A DNA stretch of 64,000 bases from Nitrosovibrio sp. Nv6 (GTDB lineage Bacteria > Pseudomonadota > Gammaproteobacteria > Burkholderiales > Nitrosomonadaceae): contig NZ_FODX01000005.1 in assembly GCF_900110495.1 (NCBI RefSeq), forward strand, positions 148,285 through 212,284, given 5' to 3'. How positions within the stretch are numbered: the stretch's first letter is position 1; every line of letters begins with the position of its first letter. Below the pieces are notes generated by a model that saw nothing but the letters and a program-made list of their open reading frames with translations, was not told where the DNA came from and searched no databases. Shown here one piece after another: positions 43,891 through 51,942 of the stretch. A program made the position numbers and the translations under genes.

Positions 43891-45117
43891 TCAGCGTCTG
43901 GCTGTCACCCGTTCGATCGGTAGAGTGCGCAAACCTTCTTTTGCCGTATTCCAGACTATCAATATCTTTTCATGGTCGATCAGCGGCACGGGATAATCTG
44001 TCGCGCCGGCGGACGTCATCAAACGCGCGGGTTCGTTCCAGGACTCCCCGCCATCAGTCGAGTACATCATCTGTACCGAATAGAACTGCCCATCAAATTC
44101 CCGCCAGGTAAGGAGAACGATCTTGTCCGCTGCAACAACAGAAGCATGATTTGCCTGGGCTGCAGGATCGCCGACGGCCAACGGCTGCGATTCCCAATCG
44201 CCATCAATACTCTTATAGAACAGTCCCTGACGAGCCGTACCATTGGTAAACCACACCAGATGCAACTTGCCCCAGCGGTCAGCCGCGATGCTTCCCCCAT
44301 TATGCGGACATGCATTAACGTGCCATTCATCGCGCGTTGCACGTCTCACTCCACCCTTGTCCAGATTCGCAATGGCGAAATCCCTGGTGTTGGTATCAAA
44401 AATATTCCGCCACAAGACGACCGGCCCCTCCTTTGTCCAAGTGAGCGCCGTCCGGCAACATTCGCAGGTATGCTCTTTAAAGCTGCGGTTCCGGCCGAAA
44501 CTCGCACCATTATCGAAGGACTGCGTGGTAAATAAAGACACGCCCGAAAACGCTTCGCCTCTTTCCTTTGCCGCATCCCGGTCGCGTGCGTCCAGCCAGG
44601 CGACTGCTACCCTGCCCTCGCCGTCGATTGCCAGCGAATCGAAACGGTGACTGGTGAGCCGGCCGTCGTCGTTCAGGGTAATGGGTTCGGAAAAGGTCCG
44701 GCCCGAGTCTGTGGAGCGCGCGAAACGAATGTTGCCGGCATACTTCTGCGGCAGTGATTGTGTCCAGGTCAGCAGCACGGTGCCGTCGCGCGCAACGGCG
44801 ATTTTCGGGCGGCTCTCCCCATCGGATGATATGTTTTCCGGTTCGGATGTGACCACTACCGGCTTCGAAAAACTTCTTCCATCGTCTTCCGACCGCGAAA
44901 CCAGCAGTCGCTGATCCTCAACTCTTGCCAACCATAACCGCCCGTTCGCATCCAGCGTTGCTCCCACCGCCAACGTCGACTTTGGAGCCCGGGAAGCCTG
45001 GGACGAGTGGGACATTGAGTGATCTGCTTCTTCTTTGACTGAATCCGGCTGACCCGCGAGCACGGCGGCCGAAAAACTCACCAGCAACACGGTTGCAATA
45101 CGAAGAATCCGAAGCAT
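43891..45117 (-). CDS. Exported BNR/Asp-box repeat protein with CxCC motif
   Basis: A 408-residue protein with a signal peptide (1-21). At least four Asp-box motifs of the S-x-D-x-G-x-x-F/W type are seen: SEDDGRSF (76), STDSGRTF (135), SFDNGASF (200) and STDGGESW (about 354), implying a six-bladed sialidase-type propeller. The catalytic Arg triad and Tyr/Glu pair of true sialidases are not evident to me. Unusual features are EHTCECCRT (Cys218, Cys220, Cys221), a further NACPHNG (Cys270, His272) and a His/Met-rich N-terminus (DHSMSHSSQ). These suggest metal binding (inference). It is upstream of a TonB receptor. Confidence 0.72.
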   Translation of the reverse strand: MLRILRIATVLLVSFSAAVLAGQPDSVKEEADHSMSHSSQASRAPKSTLAVGATLDANGRLWLARVEDQRLLVSRSEDDGRSFSKPVVVTSEPENISSDGESRPKIAVARDGTVLLTWTQSLPQKYAGNIRFARSTDSGRTFSEPITLNDDGRLTSHRFDSLAIDGEGRVAVAWLDARDRDAAKERGEAFSGVSLFTTQSFDNGASFGRNRSFKEHTCECCRTALTWTKEGPVVLWRNIFDTNTRDFAIANLDKGGVRRATRDEWHVNACPHNGGSIAADRWGKLHLVWFTNGTARQGLFYKSIDGDWESQPLAVGDPAAQANHASVVAADKIVLLTWREFDGQFYSVQMMYSTDGGESWNEPARLMTSAGATDYPVPLIDHEKILIVWNTAKEGLRTLPIERVTARR

Positions 45118-45371
45118 CTCCCTCTCCCATCATAATATCCGGCGAGGATAATCCATTTGGAGAGGCCTGGGAATGTGACAAATTGTCGCACCTTGCCTGT
45201 TACATTGTCTCGAATCCAGCGGTGGCAACTATGACGTGGTATTTAACCAGGCGAATTTTCAGTCGTCTCGTTTCCAGATACGCCCTTTTCCAGGTTGACT
45301 TTTATTAAGCCCGATATCAGTGACTCGCCGGATATGCCGTTGAATTATTTGTACAGGAATGGGCGCCGCCC

Positions 45372-46607
45372 TCATTTCTTACCCACCCACCTCTGTACCA
45401 CGAGGCTGCCTACCATATCGCCCTCGACATTGACTGCGGTGCGGAATGTATCCAGCAAGCGGTCGACGGGCAGCAGGATGGCAATGCCTTCTGCAGGCAA
45501 GCCCACCGATTGAAGCACCAGTACCATCGTCACCATGCCGGCGCTGGGGATGCCAGGTGCGCCCATCGCAGCGAGCATGGCGGTTAAAAACACGATTATC
45601 TGCTGCATGAGGTTGAGCTCTATGCCAGCCAGATTGGCAATAAAAAGGGCGGCAACGGCCTCATACAACGCCGTGCCGTCCATGTTAAGCGTCGCACCCA
45701 GCGGCAGGACAAAGCCGGCAATATCGCGTTTGACATGCAGGTGCTGCTCGACACACCGCAAGGTGACCGGCAACGTGGCGGAACTGGAACTGGTGGCGAA
45801 AGCCGTTATCAGGGCCTCGCGCGCGCCGCGCCAGAATTTGAGGGGCGTCATGCCGGTGACCAGATAAAGGATCAGTGGGAGTACCACTACCCCATGCAGC
45901 AGCGTCGTTCCCACTACCACGGCGATAAATTCGATCAGTGTCGTGAGCAAGGCCGGATCCTGCGTCGCAACCAGTTTCATCAGCAACGCCATGATGCCTA
46001 ATGGGGCGAGCCGCATGATCCAGCCCACCAGCATCAGCATCAGCTCCAGGAACTCCTGTAACAGAATGAGAATATTGGCATATCGCTCCCCGCCTACTAC
46101 CAGGGCAATTCCGAGCAGCAACGCGAAAACCACCACTGCAAGCACGTCACCTTGCGCGAGCGCTGTTATCGGATTCTGAAACAGCGAATGGAGTAAATGC
46201 GAAAAGAACTCTGACATTGGCATTTCAGCCGCTCGAAAGTCCTGCATGGCATCCTGAAACATGGCGAACTGCAATCCTTCGCCCGGACGGACAAGGTTAG
46301 CAGCGGTCAGCCCCAGCATGATCGCCATCGCCATGGAAAATATAAAGAAGCCCAATGTTGCTTTCCAGACCTTGTGCATCTGCCGGTGTGCGCGTAAATT
46401 TGCAACTCCCACCGCAATGGAGGTAAATACCAGCGGAATCAGCACCATTTTCAACAAGTCAATAAACAACGTTCCAACGAGCTCAGCGATATATAGTCCA
46501 CCCTGGACGACTGCTGATTCTTTTTCGAGCAGGGACAAGCCCAGGCCCAGTAAAAGACCCGCCAGCACACCCCACAGAATTTGCGCATTAAGTGACGTTT
46601 TTTTCAT
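45372..46607 (-). CDS. Dicarboxylate/amino acid:cation symporter (SDF family)
   Basis: A 411-residue secondary transporter of the glutamate/C4-dicarboxylate (GltP/DctA) family. There are about eight helices, the Ser-rich re-entrant loop ATSSSSATLPVTL near residue 270, and NMDGTALYEAVAALFIAN near residue 308 (substrate and cation site). A second re-entrant loop, GAPGIPSAGMVTM, follows. Whether it moves glutamate, aspartate or C4-dicarboxylates is not decidable. I chose the ATG at 46607 (MKKTSLNAQILWG), the start of the first helix. Confidence 0.92.
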   Translation of the reverse strand: MKKTSLNAQILWGVLAGLLLGLGLSLLEKESAVVQGGLYIAELVGTLFIDLLKMVLIPLVFTSIAVGVANLRAHRQMHKVWKATLGFFIFSMAMAIMLGLTAANLVRPGEGLQFAMFQDAMQDFRAAEMPMSEFFSHLLHSLFQNPITALAQGDVLAVVVFALLLGIALVVGGERYANILILLQEFLELMLMLVGWIMRLAPLGIMALLMKLVATQDPALLTTLIEFIAVVVGTTLLHGVVVLPLILYLVTGMTPLKFWRGAREALITAFATSSSSATLPVTLRCVEQHLHVKRDIAGFVLPLGATLNMDGTALYEAVAALFIANLAGIELNLMQQIIVFLTAMLAAMGAPGIPSAGMVTMVLVLQSVGLPAEGIAILLPVDRLLDTFRTAVNVEGDMVGSLVVQRWVGKK

Positions 46608-46929
46608 TGTCGGATTTTTATGAAATATTATTTTCTGAGCGAAACTGTGGAGAAAACGCTTCTTCTCAATAACGTCATGGACCACAAGTGAAAGGAAGCG
46701 CCGACAAAGGGAAGAGCCAACATTTGTTTGTGAGCAACAATACCAGATTTCTCAATGATGAAAAGCCGGCTGAAAGCAAGCCTGAAGCGAGGCTCAGGTT
46801 GCCAAAAAGCAAATTCGGAATATTTCCCCGCCAGTTCGGCTATGAGCGCTGCTTTGCCAGCACCCCTCATTTGCAATCATCCTGATGCTCCCGGCAACGT
46901 GGTATTCTCAGCAGTTATAATCCGTTATC
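46608..46929. other. Divergent intergenic region, symporter to WecA-like gene
   Basis: About 320 bases with no recognised gene or RNA. TATAAT at 46916-46921 lies only eight bases before the WecA-like ATG, with no convincing -35 element. Confidence 0.4.
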
Positions 46930-47922
46930 ATGAATGCCGGCATGCCGCTTTCAATTGTCATAGCACCGTTCATTGCGTTTACGGTAGCCCTCGGCTTGAT
47001 CTGGTATCTGATCAAGGGCAATGTCCTCAAGGTGCTGGACCATCCCAATCCTCGTTCCCTTCATAGCAAAGCTGTTCCTCGAACCGGCGGGTTGGGTTTG
47101 ATGGTGGCAATACTCGCCTCATGGGCATTTCTCCCCGAAGCGTTGCCATTGTTTATATGGATAAGCGTTACCCTATTGGTAGCAATATCATTTGCCGATG
47201 ATATTTTCGGATTGCCTGTCTGGGCCAGATTACTGCTCCATGGAGCGGTCGCCGTGTGGTTCTCGGTAACGATGCTATCCGATACCCATGGCTGGATAGT
47301 CCTGACCGTGGCCACGATCGCGATTACCTGGATGCTCAATCTTTATAACTTCATGGACGGTTCAGACGGGTTGGCGGGCGGCATGACTCTGATTGGTTTC
47401 AGTTGCTATGGGGTAACTGCATGGTTAGCCGGGAATGAGCCGTTTGCCCTTATGAGTTTCTGCGTCGCCGCGGCCGCCGCTGCTTTCCTGTTGTTCAACT
47501 TTCATCCTGCACGTATTTTCATGGGAGATGCGGGTGCAATCCCGCTGGGATTCCTGGCTGCAATAATGGGCGTGATGGGCTGGACAAATGGCTGTTGGCC
47601 GCTGTGGCTGCCGCTACTCGTTTTTTCCCCGTTTATTGCCGATGCCTCTGTTACCCTCGCACGACGCGGCCTGCGCGGGGAGAAAGTGTGGCAGGCGCAT
47701 CGCGAGCATTACTACCAGCGCATGGTGCAAAGCGGTTTTGGCCATCGCAATACGGCGCTGCTCGGTTATCTTCTCATGCTGGCCGCGAGCACCAGCGCAA
47801 TATGGGCAATGCGGCAGCATACTGCAGTTCAGCTTGGAGCCGGTATCGCATGGGGTGGAATTTATTTACTTATGATGCGGGTCTTTGACCGTTATTGGGG
47901 GCGCTATTCCGGAAATCCATAG
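46930..47922 (+). CDS. WecA/MraY-type polyprenyl-phosphate sugar-1-phosphate transferase
   Basis: A 330-residue membrane enzyme that loads a (probably N-acetylhexosamine) phosphate onto undecaprenyl phosphate, the first step of O-antigen, enterobacterial-common-antigen-like or capsule synthesis. The motifs DHPNPRSLHSKAVPRTGGLG, the acidic pair in SFADDIFGLP, NLYNFMDGSDGLAGG and ARIFMGDAGAIPLGF define glycosyltransferase family 4. About ten helices are predicted. The start may be the ATG at 46930 or 46942; neither has a ribosome binding site. Its stop is one base before the WbpM-like start, so the two form an operon. Confidence 0.9.
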   Translation: MNAGMPLSIVIAPFIAFTVALGLIWYLIKGNVLKVLDHPNPRSLHSKAVPRTGGLGLMVAILASWAFLPEALPLFIWISVTLLVAISFADDIFGLPVWARLLLHGAVAVWFSVTMLSDTHGWIVLTVATIAITWMLNLYNFMDGSDGLAGGMTLIGFSCYGVTAWLAGNEPFALMSFCVAAAAAAFLLFNFHPARIFMGDAGAIPLGFLAAIMGVMGWTNGCWPLWLPLLVFSPFIADASVTLARRGLRGEKVWQAHREHYYQRMVQSGFGHRNTALLGYLLMLAASTSAIWAMRQHTAVQLGAGIAWGGIYLLMMRVFDRYWGRYSGNP

Positions 47923-47923
47923 C

Positions 47924-49915
47924 ATGCCTGTATATAAACCCAACATACGCGCGGTAATCGCGTTCGTTCATGATCTGGCCGCCGCAGTCATTGCGTGGTG
48001 GCTCGCTTATTCGTTTCGCTTCAATTTCGAAATACCGCCATTGTACCTGGGGTCATTGAAAGAAATTCTGCCATGGGCGGTTACGCTGCATGCGGCTGCG
48101 TTTTTATGGTTCGGCCTGTATCGCGGACTTTGGCACTATGCGAGCTTGCCCGATTTACGACGCATCCTGTTTGCGGTACTGGCATCGGCCGCTGCCGTGC
48201 CGCTGGCATTATTCATGTTGCAAATACACTCAGGTGTCCCGAGAACCGTTTTGCTGCTGGGCCCCATCCTGCTGCTGTTTATCATGGGTGGCAGCCGTCT
48301 TGCTTATCGTTTATGGAAAGAACATCGACTCTATGGACAAAAAAAGCCGGAACGCAATCTCGTCCTGGTGCTCGGCGCGGGTGACGCCGCAGTCGGGCTG
48401 GTGAAAGAGCTGGCGCGCAGCGTGCAATGGCAGGTGGTGGGATTACTGGATGATGACCCAGCAAAAACTGGTCTGATGCTCCATGGGTTTAAAGTATTGG
48501 GCAAAATCAACGAATTGCCCGTTATAGCAAAAGAAACTGGCGTTGCCCATGCCATTATTGCCATGACCTCTTCCGCGACCGACCGCCGGAAAGCCTACCG
48601 CTCTCAACTCGACCGCCGGCGGCCAGATCGCCTTCTCCGTGACCGCCGGCGAGCGCTGCAGATGTGCGCAGCCGCTGGGGTAAAGGCCTTGACCATTCCC
48701 TCTTATGACGACTTGATCAGCGGCAAAATCACGGTGTCACAAATCCGCACCGTTGAGCCGGAGGATCTGTTGGGCCGAGATCCCGTGGTACTGGATAACG
48801 AAGGCTTGCATGACCTGCTGACAGGAAAAACTGTGCTGGTTACCGGGGCTGGCGGTTCAATCGGGTCCGAATTATGCCGCCAGATTGTCAAATTCGGACC
48901 GGGACGGCTGGTGCTGTTCGAATTAAACGAATTTGCGCTCTACAGCGTCGAACAGGAATTTCAGATCAAATTTCCAGATATTCCGATGTCATTTACGATA
49001 GGAGATGTCAAAGATCATGCCCGTTTGACTCAAGTGTTCTCGAAATATCAGCCGGCAGTCGTATTTCATGCCGCCGCTTACAAGCATGTGCCGCTCATGG
49101 AGCACGAAAACGCCTGGCAAGCCGTACTGAACAATGTCTTGGGAACTTACGCTCTGGCGCATACCGCTATTGCGCATGGCGTGGAGAAATTTGTATTGAT
49201 ATCGACCGATAAAGCAGTAAATCCTACAAATGTCATGGGAGCAAGCAAGCGGCTGGCGGAGATGGTGTGCCAGTCGCTACAGCAAGCGATTCCTTGCCGG
49301 GAAACGGACGATGTGGACGGTGTGGACGATTTGGACGATTTGGGCGATTTGGACGATTTGAGTTGCCGCACGCAGCGGCCAGGTTTTGTCATGGTTCGCT
49401 TCGGCAACGTGCTGGGCAGCGCCGGCAGCGTAATTCCCAAATTCCGCGAGCAGATCGAAAAGGGTGGCCCGATTACTGTCACTCATTCCGAAATCACGCG
49501 CTATTTCATGTCAATACCTGAAGCTGCGCAACTCGTTCTGCAGGCGGGTTTGATGGGAGGAAAAAACGGCGCCGGAGAAATTTTTGTGCTGGATATGGGT
49601 GAGCCGGTGAAAATAGCCGACCTTGCGAGAGATCTGATCCGTCTCTCGGGTCTGAGCGAGGATGATATTCAAATTGTCTACAACGGATTGCGTCCCGGGG
49701 AGAAACTCTACGAAGAATTATTGGCGGATGATGAAAGCACTTTACCCACACCTCACCCTAAATTACGCATTGCCCAGGCCCGTCCGATCGACAGGAAATG
49801 GCTGGCGGAACTGTTGGCCTGGCTCAGCGAGCACCCTGTACTAGGCGATGAGGAAGTAAAACAGGATTTGGCAAGATGGGTACCGGAATATTCGAACCGG
49901 GAATCGACGCATTGA
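47924..49915 (+). CDS. WbpM/CapD-like nucleotide-sugar dehydratase/epimerase
   Basis: A 663-residue membrane enzyme of the UDP-GlcNAc C4,C6-dehydratase type. Four N-terminal helices (about 10-115) precede a first Rossmann-like domain (LVLVLGAGDAAVGLVKELAR) and the catalytic short-chain dehydrogenase domain (VLVTGAGGSIGSELCRQI near residue 303). The latter continues with HAAAYKHVPLMEHE and VLISTDKAVNPTNVMGASKR; the usual YxxxK-type site is MxxxK, as in WbpM. Two in-frame repeat insertions are visible: three 10-residue DRRR-type units near residue 220 and an Asp/Val/Leu-rich run near residue 463. It makes an amino-deoxy sugar precursor for a surface glycan. Confidence 0.9.
   Translation: MPVYKPNIRAVIAFVHDLAAAVIAWWLAYSFRFNFEIPPLYLGSLKEILPWAVTLHAAAFLWFGLYRGLWHYASLPDLRRILFAVLASAAAVPLALFMLQIHSGVPRTVLLLGPILLLFIMGGSRLAYRLWKEHRLYGQKKPERNLVLVLGAGDAAVGLVKELARSVQWQVVGLLDDDPAKTGLMLHGFKVLGKINELPVIAKETGVAHAIIAMTSSATDRRKAYRSQLDRRRPDRLLRDRRRALQMCAAAGVKALTIPSYDDLISGKITVSQIRTVEPEDLLGRDPVVLDNEGLHDLLTGKTVLVTGAGGSIGSELCRQIVKFGPGRLVLFELNEFALYSVEQEFQIKFPDIPMSFTIGDVKDHARLTQVFSKYQPAVVFHAAAYKHVPLMEHENAWQAVLNNVLGTYALAHTAIAHGVEKFVLISTDKAVNPTNVMGASKRLAEMVCQSLQQAIPCRETDDVDGVDDLDDLGDLDDLSCRTQRPGFVMVRFGNVLGSAGSVIPKFREQIEKGGPITVTHSEITRYFMSIPEAAQLVLQAGLMGGKNGAGEIFVLDMGEPVKIADLARDLIRLSGLSEDDIQIVYNGLRPGEKLYEELLADDESTLPTPHPKLRIAQARPIDRKWLAELLAWLSEHPVLGDEEVKQDLARWVPEYSNRESTH
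48581..48670 (+). repeat. Three 30-bp in-frame repeats in the WbpM-like gene
   Basis: GACCGCCGG recurs at 48581, 48611 and 48641, exactly 30 bases apart, with diverged filler. Each unit encodes ten residues beginning DRR. The stretch falls between the first Rossmann-like domain and AGVKALTIPSYDDL, where homologues normally have about 20 fewer residues. Confidence 0.65.
49306..49359 (+). repeat. Six 9-bp in-frame repeats in the WbpM-like gene
   Basis: Six tandem copies of GGACGATTT or close variants encode an Asp-Asp-Leu/Asp-Asp-Val string in the catalytic domain, between LAEMVCQSLQ and FVMVRFGNVLGS. Copy number can change without shifting the frame. Confidence 0.85.
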
Positions 49916-49951
49916 GTTCCACGGCTCCTCCATGTTGTGGATAGCGCTGAG

Positions 49952-51889
49952 CTATTCTCCACGGGGATAGTTCTGGTTCAGGCAAGTCCGGGCAAGCCTG
50001 GCGTAAGCGCCCCCTCTTGCAAACAACTCCTGGTGACTGCCGATTTCAATGATCCGGCCTTTGTCCAGCAGGACGACGCGATCTGCTTTTTCCAGGGTAG
50101 ATGAACTGTTCGCGATAACAAGCGTTGTGCGTCCTTGCATGACTGCGTCCAGTGCGGCCTTCACATGGTGGACAGACTCGTAATCTATCGCCCCGAATGC
50201 CTCATCCAGGACCAGGATAGGTGAATTTTTCAGCAATACCCGAGCAATGACGATACGCAGCCGTTGTCCGTTCGTAAGTTGTACGCCTTGCTCTCCTACC
50301 AGCGTTTGCAATCCCTCCGGCATTTCCCGGATGAATTCGGATGCATGAGCTGCGTGTGCAGCAGCGGTGATATTCGCTTCTGTTGCGCGGCACGTAGCAC
50401 CATAAGCGATGTTGGCCGCTATCGTATCACTGAAAAGCGTTGTCTCAGCGGATATCAGCGAAACATTGGCGCGCAGGCTAGCCAACTTGAAGCTCTTCAG
50501 ATCATGACCATCCAGTAGAATTTTTCCCGACGTCGGGTTCACGAAACGCGGCACCATATTTGCAAGAGCCGCGGTGCTATCCCTAAATCCCACCAGCGCC
50601 ACCATCTCGTATGGCTGTATGGTCAAAGTGATATCCCGCAACACCAGGCAGGCTTCGCCGCAGAAACCGCTATTCGCTTTGGGGCTAACTTTGGGGCTAG
50701 CTTCGGTGTTGGCTTTGGAGCTGACTTCGAGGTCAGCGTGAATGTTCTTTTCCCAATCCTGACAAAAACTGACCTGCTCGAATCTCAATTCCCCTTGTGC
50801 ACGCTCAATGATTATCGTCCCGTTATCCGGTTCAGCCACCTGGTCCAGCAGCGAAAACACGCTTTCTGCGGCTATCAGCCCGGATTGCAGAACTTGCCTC
50901 ACGCCGCCAATTCGCGTTACCGGCACAATCAGCATCAGCATGGCTGCGGTGAGAGAGGCAAAACCGCCTGCCGTCATCTCATCGGCAAACGCCTGCTGAC
51001 CGGAGACATAGATGATGACCGCCAGCGCAACCGCTGTCGCGATCTGCGCCAGTGGAACACAGAGAGACGCCATGGCCATCCGTTTCATCACAAAGCGGGA
51101 CACCACCTCCGCTTGCTCCCTCATGCGTTGATGTTCATACTTCTTACCGCCGTGCAGCTTGACCACCAGGTGGTTCTCGACGGAGTCCTGTACCGCGCGG
51201 GTGAAACCCTCAGTTGTTTGTCCCACTTCCAGGCCCATGCCATGCAGGCGCTCCGTGACTATCCGCATGATCAGCAGAATCACTGACGCCATCAATAACA
51301 TCAGCAGTGACAATTCCCAGTTGAGATAGAGCATCCATCCCAGCAGTCCCAGAACAGTAAAGGAGTCCTTGACCATCACGGTGACGAAGTCGGTGAAAGC
51401 GCGAGTGACTTGACTGGCCCCCGATGTGACGGTGGAAACGAGACCGCCGCTGGGGTGGCCGGCGTAATAGCAGGAAGGCAATATCAATAGCTTGTCGAAC
51501 ATTTCTGTCCGCAAATCCACGGTCATTTTGTCGCCTACCCAAGTGATCGCATAGGTGCCGATCTGGCCCGCTACACCGCGCACGGCAAACAGGCCAACAG
51601 TCCCCAGCAGAATCAGTCGCATCAATTCCAGATTCTTGGCGGCAATAGCGCCATCCAGCATTGGCTGCACCAATGCAACCAGCATTGGCACCGTTGCCGC
51701 CATCGCCATCATGCAGATCAGTGCAAGTATGAGCGCGTCCCAATAGGGCGCGATATATCTCATCAGGCGCAGGCATAACTGGCGGCTGGTGATGATTCGC
51801 ATGTTTTGTATGGCCGCGCAAGCAGGTTCGGAGGAAAGGGGGCTTATTTCCGATAATTTCGGGGAAAGCCGTATTATGTCACCTGCCAC
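49952..51889 (-). CDS. MsbA-like ABC exporter with degenerate ATPase motifs
   Basis: A 645-residue half-transporter: about six helices (45-325) and a nucleotide-binding domain (365-635). The fold resembles MsbA (EHQRMREQAEVVSRF; MVPRFVNPTSGKILLDG; LFSDTIAANIAYG). The ATPase motifs are damaged. Walker A is GFRDSTAA at 434-441, without the Lys and one residue short; the Q-loop Gln is Ala481; the signature is LTNGQ (538-542); and the H-loop His is Asn594. Walker B ILVLDE (558-563) is intact. A 12-bp tandem repeat encodes a low-complexity linker (385-408). Numbering is from a GTG at 51889; an ATG at 51802 is the alternative. It is convergent with the WbpM-like gene. Confidence 0.85.
   Translation of the reverse strand: MAGDIIRLSPKLSEISPLSSEPACAAIQNMRIITSRQLCLRLMRYIAPYWDALILALICMMAMAATVPMLVALVQPMLDGAIAAKNLELMRLILLGTVGLFAVRGVAGQIGTYAITWVGDKMTVDLRTEMFDKLLILPSCYYAGHPSGGLVSTVTSGASQVTRAFTDFVTVMVKDSFTVLGLLGWMLYLNWELSLLMLLMASVILLIMRIVTERLHGMGLEVGQTTEGFTRAVQDSVENHLVVKLHGGKKYEHQRMREQAEVVSRFVMKRMAMASLCVPLAQIATAVALAVIIYVSGQQAFADEMTAGGFASLTAAMLMLIVPVTRIGGVRQVLQSGLIAAESVFSLLDQVAEPDNGTIIIERAQGELRFEQVSFCQDWEKNIHADLEVSSKANTEASPKVSPKANSGFCGEACLVLRDITLTIQPYEMVALVGFRDSTAALANMVPRFVNPTSGKILLDGHDLKSFKLASLRANVSLISAETTLFSDTIAANIAYGATCRATEANITAAAHAAHASEFIREMPEGLQTLVGEQGVQLTNGQRLRIVIARVLLKNSPILVLDEAFGAIDYESVHHVKAALDAVMQGRTTLVIANSSSTLEKADRVVLLDKGRIIEIGSHQELFARGGAYARLARTCLNQNYPRGE
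50678..50737 (-). repeat. Five 12-bp in-frame repeats in the ABC exporter gene
   Basis: Five consecutive 12-base units (plus-strand type TTTGGGGCTAAC) encode four-residue SPKA/SSKA-like units inserted near residues 389-408, before the Walker A region of the exporter. Confidence 0.8.
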
Positions 51890-51942
51890 CGTGCGCGATA
51901 AGGTGTGGATGGCGAAGTTATTACCTGTAAATCTCTGTTACC

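Noticed and set aside
43891..45117. True sialidase assignment for the BNR-repeat protein
   Set aside because: Asp boxes are present, but the catalytic Arg triad and nucleophile are not evident, and there are no sialic-acid catabolism genes nearby.
48581..49359. Repeats considered as a CRISPR array
   Set aside because: They are short, in frame within one protein-coding gene and have no conserved repeat-spacer alternation or cas genes nearby.
50540..50620. Sequencing error as the cause of the broken Walker A in the ABC exporter
   Set aside because: The frame and homology continue on both sides, and the Q-loop, signature and H-loop are changed independently. One local error cannot explain all four.
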